DNA from: Anisakis pegreffii | Lineage: Eukaryota > Nematoda > Chromadorea > Rhabditida > Anisakidae | Assembly: GCA_035041965.1 (NCBI GenBank) | Contig: JAPYMA010003011.1 | Location: forward strand, 1-64,000 | Length of the DNA stretch: 64,000 bases | Direction: 5' to 3' | Notes under the pieces: model-generated | Told to the model about the DNA's origin: nothing | The model's input: only the letters and a program-made list of their open reading frames with translations | The model's database searches: none | Shown here: positions 10,901 to 22,900 of the stretch, in pieces | Numbering within the stretch: position 1 is the stretch's first letter | Layout: every line of letters begins with the position of its first letter | Translations under genes and position numbers: made by a program

Positions 10901-13900
10901 CGCATCAACGACAGAGGAGTGCGTTTCATACCAGAAGCTGAGAAGGTTCTCATTCATTTTGTTCTTACATTCAATAAGTATGCAGTAATTCTTGTGCTGT
11001 TTCGTACGAATTCGTTGAATTTGTTTTGAATTCGTTCGGATCCAAACACAATGATCACCTTCCATATTATGTATGAAGTGAAAAGTGTCAACGAGGGAAC
11101 ATTCTTAGTCGTTGATCTTTTTCGCGAATTCTTCATATCGCTCATTAAGATTGATGTTTGATACGTTCATGGGGTATTGAGAAGAACTTAAATTAATCTA
11201 GACTGGCAGATTTGAAGTGAACATTCCATTGAATCGATTTTCAAGATATGCCAACGATATCACTTCATTGCAGGAACAGCGGTCAGCACTCCGTCGTGAC
11301 AATGAATCACCTCAACCAATCAATGTCAAACCGACGTCTCATATTCCGTACGGTCTGCCGTGTGCTCGCGAATTGCTAAGGTAATTTATAGGATCGTTTT
11401 TAATGTTCTGAACGTGTTTATTATAACATATGTATCATTTTGAATTATTTTGTTTAACATTCATGCCGAAATAACGTTGTAGATTCTTGATCGCATTGAC
11501 GAATCCGTTGGATCGAGCCAACACAGAATCGATGATCTTGATGGGATTGAATTTGTTAACTGTAGCGCTAGAGGCGGGCGCTGATTATCTGCATAATTAT
11601 GTTCTTCTAATGCCATTGGTTAAAAACGAATTGTGCCGAGCACTTTTACAGGTATTATTTGCGTGATGCATTACTTGTTCGTAATATTTATATGTTGAGC
11701 AGTTATATACTGAGAATTATCCAGTCAGTGAGAATCTTCTTCGATTCAAAGATCATTATTCCTTGAATTTGTTATGGTTTTCGAATGCATCAGTTGCTAA
11801 TGTGTTTAATGTTTTTCGTTTCTTGAGTTCTGTTGTTTGTCATCAGAAGGAATGCATCTTCTTTAGTTGAATTATTCGAAATGAAAATGTTTCATAGATG
11901 ATAAGATGATATTGCAGTTACTTGACACAGAAAAACTTCCGGTATTTGCATCCACAAATCGAGTTTGTTTTCTTCTCTTCGAAGCTCTTCGAACATCTCT
12001 GAAATTCCAAATGGAGTCTTACTTCAATAAACTCAAATCAATTGTTACCAGTGAACAGGTGTGGATTCACTCTGTTTGTTCGAATGTATTCGATGTTGAG
12101 ATATTTCGTCTTTATGATCACTCGTATTATCGCTTGTCAGTCATGAATGAAAACCATCAATTAGGATGGATTTAGAGTTAATATATTTATATCATATGGT
12201 GAGTTTTGCAAAAGGTAATCTTTACTTATATGATCATGAACGATTGTTGTTAACAGAGTCGTATCAGTTACGAACAAAAAGAGATGGCACTGGAAAGCAT
12301 CGTTGAACTGTGGCGTATACCAGGCTTGGTGACTGAACTTTATTTGAATTACGATTGCGATTTGTATTGTTCGAATCTTTTCGAGGATTTGACTAAGGTC
12401 AGTTCATCGTACCAATTCATTTTTGCTGTTTTTTCATTTGTAATTGTCGCCTCCAAAATTTGCTGATGTAAGGTTTCTTCGACAGTTGTTCAGTGTCCAT
12501 TGATTATCATCATAAATTTATGCAGTGTCCTTTCAGCTTCTGTTAGAGAATGCGTTCCCTGTGATGGGTCTACGATCCACTCACATTCTGTCGTTGGATG
12601 CGCTTTTGACGGTGATTGATACGATTGAAGTGAATTGTGTTTATCGTCAAGCTGGTGGTATTCAGCCGTATATTTCACCGAAGTGAGCGTGACGATAAAT
12701 TTTGCATTTTCCTTTTCGCGATTATCTGTTGATGTATGTCATTTTTTTATAAAGCACATATGCCGTATGATGATTGAAATCAGAGTATTGTTTGAATTTG
12801 AACCTTGAATCAGTTAATGAGCAGTGTGTTGATGAGTTAAAGTTGATTTTCAGTTCGTCGTCGACTCAACTTCGTCTTCCAGCCATAAGTGGATTTTCTT
12901 TCGGTAAACAAATTGAACACTCTCAAGAAGATGCCAGACAACATCTGGCGTTGACCATTGACAACTGCAGCGTCGAGAAAAACGATTCCGAAACGAAATG
13001 TTCGTTGTGTTGTTGATTACCGTTGCACTTAAACAAGTGTTCTTCGATTGCGATGATAAAAGTAGTGTGTGATGTAATCACCGAAAGTATTTTCAAGTGA
13101 ATCAAATGGACGATGGAACATCAGCACTGCTCGAATCGTTGTTGCCATCGTCAGCGGTACGTGCTAATCGAATGGCTCCATCAAAAAAATTACCGTCAAT
13201 TAGCGAAGTAATCGAACGAAAGAAACAAAAACGAATCATCACTGAAGGAACCGACTTGTTTAATCAAGATCCAAAAAAAGGTACGTCACAATATGCATAA
13301 CTCAGAAAATGTTTATAATTCATCAACTCTAATCCCTGTTTTTTTCGTATTTCACGAAAAAAGGAGATGAAACTGTAACTGAAATTCAGCATTGATTTTG
13401 CATCAGTATTTCGATATTTGCAGTGTACTGTTTATGTATGTTTCGTATAACATGGCAAAATGTAGGTCACCTTGACTGCTGAATGCTTACAAGGGAAGGT
13501 CATGAACTTACCCCGACGTTTCGTGGTGAGATGCATATCATATTGTAGGGCTAACCGAGCTGGTTATGAATATGCAAAAATTTTTTGCGGCGGACAAAGG
13601 AGACGGAAGATATGGCGGGGAAAAGATTTTCAGTGTATTGAAGTGAGATTCTGAATTAGCGTTTCGCAACGGCGGCTTGGCCTAGTGGTTAGTGCGCTAG
13701 TACTAAGTGTGGATGCTTGTTAGAACAATATGTTCAGCATTTTCGATGTTAGGCAGGCGAACAAGGAGAGGCAACAAGCATATCAGGCATTAAAAAATTG
13801 CAGCCGTGTTATCAATAGACTGCTTTATGATTCGTTGGTGTTGAACGTCTTTTTCAGTTTGCTATTATCTTGTAGGTGTGGAGTTTTTGAAAGAGAAAGG

Positions 13901-16900
13901 TATTCTGAAAACTCCGTTAGACCCAACGGACCTTGTCACGTGGTTACGTGAAAACCCACGACTTGATAAGAAACGCATCGCTGATTACATTTGCAGGTAT
14001 CAATCCGCGTGGTTGTTTTCATTCGTCTTTTAAATTTAGTACCATCAGAAATATGTATTAACAACTTTTTCACTGTAATTTTTGATTTTTTTGATTGCTG
14101 TTTTGGAAATCACAGAAAATTTCAAAATTATGATTTACGGAATACTCAATGTTTCGAATTTATGAAAGGTCGTGAAATTGTTTCGAAAATTCATTCGTCG
14201 AATGCACGAAGGAGTGGAACGAATCAAAGTGTTGGAAATGCGTTTATTGATGCTTCGAAAAGAGAAAAGTTTCTTTCAGTCGTAAAAATGTGGCAGTATT
14301 GGATGCATTCGTGTGTTCGTTTCCATTCGAGAACACTCGTCTCGATGATGCGTTGCGAATGTTCCTTGAAACATTCCGTTTGCCCGGTGAGGCAGCCGAA
14401 ATTTCAATGGTTATGCAGCACTTCGCTGGTTTGTTTCCTCAACTTTTCGCCGTCTCTATTTGAAAGGTTTTCGTCTGAATGTATGTTATGTTTGTAGATT
14501 TCTTTGAGATGTGTTAAAACGTTGTTGTTGTTGAGTTGATCTCGGGTATTGCATGCATTCAAAAAGATATTCTCTGTTTCGTTCCTAATTGTAAGGGATC
14601 GGAAATGGTCTATGAAAATTCGAATGATGTAACTCGAGTTTTGCAGATCATTGGTATAAAGCGAATGGAGAGCCGTTCAATCACGTTGACGCAGCGTTTA
14701 CTCTTGCTTATGCGGTCATCATGCTCAACACTGATCAACACAATCCTCAAGTAAGTCTTTTGGATGCGTCTCTTTAAGTCGTAGTGATCAAAAATTTTTA
14801 CGTTTCTTTTTTTCGAATGATGCATTCATTTATCGTTTGGAAACTTGTATAGGTTCGTCGCAATCAACCGCCAATGCAAGTGGAGTGTTTTAAAAGAAAT
14901 CTTTCGGGTACAAACGGTGGACAGGATTTCGATGCTGACATGCTCGAACAGATGTTCCATGCGATTAGGTTAGTCATTGCCATTGAATGATATTCCTTTA
15001 CAAATGCGTTTTCTTTCATTCCATCCTATAAGGTTCCTTCAGTGTACATTTAAAAGAAATATGTGGTCGTTAATTTCTGTAGAGTTTATCTATCGGTGCG
15101 TTTCTTTTTTTGCATTCGTTAACTGTTTTATCAATAATAGGTTCTCTTCATAATTTCTTTCATATGCAGTTTTTGCGTCGTTTTCAGAACCGAAGAAATT
15201 GTAATGCCGGCTGAGCAAGTTGGTTTGGTGAAGGAGAACTACTTATGGAAGGTTCCATCCTTTTCTGTTCTTTTTCGTGATGGCCAATAATAATTACCTT
15301 GTTCTGTCCCGTATTCCTCGTCGCCATCAATACAAATTTTACATTTGCATTTGTTTTCACGAGAACTCTGGGCGAATTCGTTGATAAAAAACAGTCATCT
15401 CATTAAGGTTTTATTGCGACGTGGTGAAACGAAAGAAGGTGAATTCATTCATGTACCAGCCGGATGGAATGATCACGATTTATTTGGAATCATTTGGGGA
15501 TCAGCAACAGCCGCCTTATCGTACGTGTTCGATAAGAGTGAACAAGATAGCATACTTCAGGTTTTTACTTTTTCTTATCAATGACTATATGCGGCTGTTT
15601 TCATGCTGATTCATTTGTGCTGATAGTGTTTGATTTCAAGAGCAGTTCCGTTTTTGCCCGCGAAATAATTTCGTACTTTGATAAATGATTATCGAAATGT
15701 TGATTCGAGTCAATAAAACAGAGTGAATGTTGTTGTCTTCTTCAGAAGTCACTGAATGGTTATCGCAAGTGTGCGTCAATCGCCGCGCATTACGGCATGA
15801 GTGATGTCTTTGATAATTTGATCATTCATCTATGCAAATTCTCTACGCTCATGACTTCTGCTGAAGGTAAGCGGATATTCGACAAATGAACGCCTAATTT
15901 TTGATGAAATTTCTCGTTCGTAGAATGTCGTGTCGTGTTCGTATGGTCTCATGAGGCACTACTTCTCACGTTCTCGCCATAGAAGTGGACATATAATTTG
16001 GGGATGGGGATGTGGCTTTTACTGAACGGGAATGAGTTATATTTTTCGATCGTTGTAACGATTTCCGATTGGAGCTGAACTAATGTTGTGTTATTGTTCG
16101 TTAAGGAGGTGCAGAACAAAATCTTGAGATGCAGCGTAGTGGTGGTTTAACCGAAATGACAATTCAAAACGCTGAACAAGTATCAATTGCGTTTGGTGAG
16201 AACAATAAAGCGCAGATGGCAGCAAAAGCTATGTTCCAACTAGTACACACGCATGGAGATATCCTCAGAGAGGTTCGTTGAACATCTCATATTTATGGTA
16301 TTATTCATCTATATGTTAGGGTGATGATCACGGATTTTTGAAGTATCGGACGATCGTTGTTCACTTTGACCAGAAATTACTTCGTGCAAAATTTCAATCA
16401 CAGTAGCCAATTCTTCCCAAAATTCGGAAATAAAATTTATTGAATGTTGCTTTTGCATCGGACTAATGCTCACATTGTTACATCAGCTTCTTTTTATTAC
16501 TTGATTGTATTATTCCTTCGCTTCCGACAGATCTGCACATCAACGTTTGTTCAACTGAGTTACTTCTTTAGAATATGTCACTCGTTGTGGCGATAACAGA
16601 TACATCTATTTTCAAATGGAATATGAATCATTTATGATGTTCTGATGAATCGCATTTCAACTCAAACAAAAAAATGTGCATTCATTTCAGGGATGGAAGA
16701 ATATTTTAGATTGCATTTTGCATCTGTTCAGAGTTCGTCTGTTGCCGAACGCATTGACTGAGGTTGAGGATTTTGTGGATAGCAAAGGATGGGTGTCGAT
16801 ACAGCGTACACATATTCAGTAATCATTGCTCATCTTAATCCATTTTTGAAATTTAACTTTTTATCTTCGCTTATTGCGAGCATATAGCAGATTTTGGAAT

Positions 16901-19900
16901 TGTTGAATGCATTCGCCGAGTCTGTCTTCGTTTGATAATTATTCAAATGACGTAATCGGTTAGCCGTAATGAAAGTGTTATGAATTTAGGAAAACCTCAC
17001 CGAATAGAAACGATTCGGGTTTGTTGAGTTGGTTCGGATTGGGAGGATCAAGTTATGACAGCAGAGAAGTAAAGCCAACACCTGATCAGCAGCAGCTCAT
17101 CAAGGTTCACTTGTTTTGAAGAGACGTCTGATTGTTTTGAAAGGAACGAAAGCATTTTTGATCAGTTAGGTCCTTGAGAGAGCATACTCAATGAGATGGG
17201 TGGTTGAATAATGTTTTCATCGCTTTGAAAAAAGCATCAGAATTGTGGCTAAGCATTGATTTGTGTTATTTGCATGGAGTACCTTGTATAGCAGCATTAT
17301 CCGCTAGTTTAAGATAGCACAAAATGTGATACTGGAATGCCATCCAGAACAGCTGATTGTCGATGGAAAATACCTGACGTCATCAGCTCTTACCGAATTA
17401 GTCAACGCTATCGTACAAGCTTCATCAGCTATTGTTTCGCAGTCCGAGGGAATGGCACCTTCACAACAAACGAAAAAGCTTAACGAGCAGGTTTAACCAT
17501 TTCAAATACTCATCACTTGTTGTTTCTTCGTATGATTCAATTGCATGTTTTAATCACTGAAACGATGAGTTTTTATGCTTATTGTTAGCAATTTTCAGAA
17601 AGACTTTCAATTGGAATTGTGATTGTATCGCATGAAATTACAAAAAAGTTGAATGATATTATAGGATGAAGATGCATTGGTATTGTATCTAGAACTGATG
17701 GTGAGTATAACGTTGGAAAACAAGGATCGATTGTCACAAATATGGCCATCAGTTCAGCATCACTTACAGTGGATCATGTCAACGTTCGGACGGAATCCAG
17801 TTCTGGTCGAAAGGGCTGTTGTAGGATTGTTGAGATTAGCAAATCGCAATCTTTTCAGACTGAAGGATGATATTGCTGAAGAAATTCTGCATTCGTTGGC
17901 TATGTTATTGGTAATCTTTTACTTTGGATCTTCTCTGATGAGAATTTTGTCCGAAACAGGAACCGTCGAGTCATCGTTGTCAGTGATTGATAATGCTCAG
18001 TCATTATTGAATTGCTTACCCTTTCAAAATTAGGAATCCGATGGAAATTTTTAGCAATTTATTATATTCTCTCAATTACGAATGTCGATCAGATGGATTT
18101 TATGTGGAGCAATGATGTTCATTCAGAAACTGCGACCACCAGCAATGTTCATGTTCTCACGTCAAATTGCGTTCGGCCTTCATGAGCTGTTACGTGCGAA
18201 TGCGGCGAATGTGCATCGCAAAGAGCATTGGGCCGTTCTGTTCGCTCTGTTGGAGGCAGCTGGTGCGGGCGCATACGCAGATGATATTCAACAGCAACAG
18301 CGAGAGACGGTTGGTTCATACTTTCGGTTCAAAGAAATTGGAAAGTTACCTTGCTTCCTTGTGACGAGAGCTACTGCACTGAAGGTGATGTTGATCCCAG
18401 ATTGATGGTATTGGTGTGGTATTGAAAGTAGTGTTAGTAATAGTAATAGGGAATATTGACGGAGCACCTGGATTTACTAATGTTTCGACGCTAAGGCCAT
18501 CATCAGGGTAAAGTACAACCTTTCATTTATTTACTACTTATGCCAACAACACATTGTTGAATTCTAAGTGATTCAATGAAGCATCTGATGATCCACGGCT
18601 GAGGATACTGGAAATTTTAGGTGTCAGCGCATTTAGCAGCAAAAAGGTTCGAACGAAATTATCACAGTGATACAGAACCACTGAAGACGGCACATTCACC
18701 AAGCACAGGCACGAGTGGCGTTGCGATGGTGAGCGGTGACGAACGAGGATATACCACCGATGATCCGCAGATACATCACGGTATTTATTCATATTTATTC
18801 CTATTTATCATCTTCTCTTGCACGCGCATTCTTTTTTAATTGAGTCAATGTTCACTTAGCGTTCAAATTTGTTACTGGCAAAGAATTGCCTCATTCATCG
18901 ATTCTACGATAACTCAGTCGAATAGATTGCTTATTGTTAGATATGTGTTCATTTTTTTTGCGGAGAAAAGACTTAGCAGGAGGCAGCATTATGAAGTGGA
19001 TCCGTAGTGCGCAATGTTGAAAGCAACATTTCGCCTATGGATCAAATTCATGATGTTGCTTTTAGTTGATTTACTTTCGACAGATTCACATCAAGGTTCA
19101 TCGTATCCATTTGGCTGTGTTATTGCCGAATGTTGAAATATTTCAAATGATTCGATGTTTATATTGTGTTTGTTAAGGATCGATCTCATCAATCTCAACG
19201 ATTTCCGAAGGTGCCGATAGTGCGATATCGTTAGCAAAAGATAGTACTGAGTGGATTCATTTGGATCATAGAGATGGTTTGTTGTTATGTGTTCGTTGAG
19301 CGAATCACGTATCGTTGTTGGTTACGTCTAAATTCTGTTTGGCTTTCACTAGAAACACGTCTCGAAATGCCTCTCACCACGCAAGAACTTCTCTAATGCT
19401 GAGTGAACGTGTGGAAGGACAAACTGTGAAATGTCATGTTGTACAACGGCAAGATAAAGAGTATTTTCGGCTTTTCAAGAGTTTTCCGCATTTTCAAATT
19501 CTAGTGAAGTAGAATGGTGAAGTGGTAGCTGTAGGATGGAAGATCACTTTTAAAAAATACCGGTATGCACATGTTTCCATTCACTCATTTGTTTACTTAA
19601 CTTATAAGATTCGTTTTAGCAGCATTAGCTTTGCAACAACAACAGTTGCAATTGCGTCACGAAGGCACATCATTTCCACCATCACGTATATTCGACAGAG
19701 GCACCGTTGTACTGCGTGCTAATCTCGCGAGGTTACTTCACATTCCACAATAATCGTTTTTCAGCGCTATTAGTGTTACTATTATAGTCATAGTTGTCAG
19801 ATTTTATCCGATGATTAGATAAGATGAAATGGATTTAACCGAATTACGTTTTCCCTCATTGTCAGTATTTCGAAATACAGAACCAACTCTTCAGTCCTAT

Positions 19901-22900
19901 AAATGAGCCTGGAAGAAATTTCTCACTCAGACCAATTTGTTACTAACATTAAGAGAAGTAATTTGGAAAGGGAATGTTGTTAGCAGCAAGTCAACCCTGC
20001 ACGAATTCAGGCATGAACCCGCCGCATTTTTGAAAGTTGGTGAAACATTAGCGTTTTTGGTGCGTGATGCAGCACACGTGACACCAGAAAACTTCGACTC
20101 TTGTGTGCAGTGTCTCCGAGCGTATGTTGAAGCTAGTTTGGATGGTGGAAGGTATTCATCTCCTTCGTTTTATTTTATTTCACTTCTTCGGATTGCTCAT
20201 ACCAAAACAAGCTTTGATGAAATTACCGGCATTCCCCACAAAATATTCACTTTTGGTGGTCATATCTTATGGCATCATTTCATTTTGCAAATTCTTGAAA
20301 AAACTTTTTTTAAAGAATTCATTAGAAATATAAATTATAAGGTGACAAAATGAGTTACGGCAGTTCAAAAGAACGTTTGCAATGTTTCAGTTGTTGTTAG
20401 GTTTATTTGTATTCGCTTTCGCAACAATATTTCTTCAAGAAATTCTCTTCAGTTATAGGAAGTTCCGTGAATGTAATCGAATAATAATTTAAGGTATGCG
20501 GCTGGACCGTTGAGTGGTGATGCACAGAATCAGTTGCACAGTGTTGTGGAAGACAAATTAAAAAGACCGACCAAAGGGGGTATATAACATTACTATTTTA
20601 TGGTTCTATTAATGATTAGTATCTGCTTCATGAATCGAATACATTTGTTATGTATCGTAACAAATCTTAATCAATTTCAAAAAATTAGTGATCCTCTCTC
20701 ATTGACCTTTTTTATTGCTGTCGAATACAATTTCAAGAATGAATTTGAAGGTAGATCTCGTAAACTGTCTTTGAACGCATCCGCTAACAGCGATGAAGAT
20801 GTGGATATCGTGCCGGAATCCGAGCAACAACAACTGAGCGCCAGTTATCATCAGGTTCATTTTAGCTGATCTTCGATGCTTTCCATCCATTCTTGATGAG
20901 ACACTCGCAGTGAGAACAAGTGAAAATCGCCTTGCATAAAGGCGGTTACTTCCAGTCAGATAGTATAATCTGTTCTTGTCAAGTAATCTGGACTGTGAAC
21001 TCGAATCTTATTGCTTGTTACCATTTCTCATCTTCGTATAGTGCAGTTCAAGATTTTGTTCTCTTTTTGATATGTATCCTATTAATCAATGGTTATCGTT
21101 GAAGCTTTTTACTGTAGCGATAACGCATTCTCAAATTGAGTTTTCGTACATTCTTTGTTTATCGCATATTACCAATTTATAGGCATCGTATGAGCGAAAC
21201 GTTAAAAACGTAGTCGTTTGAATCTGTCAACAGTATATTTTGATTTTTTGGGAACAGAATAGTCTTTTTTTTGTTCATTTCGGTCTTTAAGCTAACTGGA
21301 TATCTTTTTCTTTACCATTCTCAGATGGGTGGCTTTCATGAGCACAGCTAATCGCTTTTTCTGACCTGTATATGAAATGCTAGAATTGAAACGTTCACTT
21401 CAGTCTAATTTCAAAATATTCAGCAGCTTGTTCGTTGATTACTAATTTAAGACTTTAACCATTATCACTGTCATCATTAAAATATTGTTTTGTTATTCCC
21501 ACTCACCACTATGTTTGATGATCAAAATTGTAATTTTTGCGTAAGAATTATTCCGTATCTCTTTAGCATTCCTTAATTACTCATATCAAAATCGAATCTA
21601 TTTCGTTGTTGCAACTACCTTCCGATTATTTCTTTGACATGGCCCCTATTGATGCTTTTTTGATTGCCCGTTTGAAATTGATGCTTCTGCAAGAATTCGC
21701 TGAATACTTAACATTTGTGGATGTGACATTCGCAGCCGCAAATCGGCTTCTGTCCGTTTGCAAACTCTTTTTGTGATTCCTTTCAAATTTTAGATAGCAT
21801 TTCAAATGCTCGATCTTTGTCATACGTTACATGTGAAGGCAGCAGAGATATATCGTAGTTGGGCCGAAGATGGAAGTGCTGAGGTATTACTCACTTTTAT
21901 AATAGCGATATCAGGTCTCAAGAAATGTCCATCATTAGATCAAGCATGTGGTTTGAGTGTTCGAAAAGAAATTGTCCTGAAAAAAGTCTGAAAATGGAGC
22001 AATTTTTGTTCATTTTCGTTGACGTACAGTCTTCACTTCCATATATATTACATTCTTCGAATATGAATGACCACCGAAAAATTCGTTACTGAGACGTCCA
22101 TTCATATCAACTCTTCAAGCGACTCAGTAACTAATTTTTGAAATCTTCTGGATGTAGTCATATGATTTGCATTCCGTTTGTGCCGAATCGTGGTTTGTAT
22201 TCACCAGAATATTCGAGAAAGTTGCTTTTGTCATCTCTGTTCATCAGCCGTATTTCTTCGTTCACTCAACTATAATAGAGTGATTCATTTGAAGGTGGAT
22301 GCAAGTCCTTCGGCATTATGGGTTCATTGTTGGCGACCTTTGGTGCAGTGTATGGCAAGATTGTGTTGTGATTGTCGCAGACAAGTTCGCACTCAAGCTT
22401 TGAACTACCTTGTGGTGCGTTTGAATTTGAGTGTTTACTCGAAGTTGTTGCTTTCTTTGATCATTTGCGCCATTCTGAGAATGCTAAAGTGATGATCAGT
22501 TTTGCGACATTTTCCGGTATGCCACTGCATTGCCTAAATGTTTGCTCCTAAATCAATCAAAATTTATTCGTTTATCAGTTGCGATGTTGCAAGAACGACG
22601 ATATGATCGTAGCGAACATTTTATGCTATGTGATGTTTGTTTATTGCAGCGTTCATTTTTGATAGCCGATATGCAAGCGATGAGTGCTTTGGACTGGGAG
22701 AATTGTTTCGGCGAGGTACTGTTCCCGTTGGCGCATAAACTGCTCGATAATCTCTCACCGATGGATCCGATTGGAATGGAGGAAACACGCGTTCGCGCTA
22801 TGCAGTTAATCTGTAAAATACTGCTCAATCACTTGACGTGAGTTTCGTTTGTTGAAATCACATGGCATTAATGTATGTTTGATATTTATTCTGTTCGATA

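Noticed and set aside
13671..13700. Apparent tRNA gene
   Set aside because: A perfect A box is present, but no B box and no acceptor-stem pairing follow at tRNA distance.
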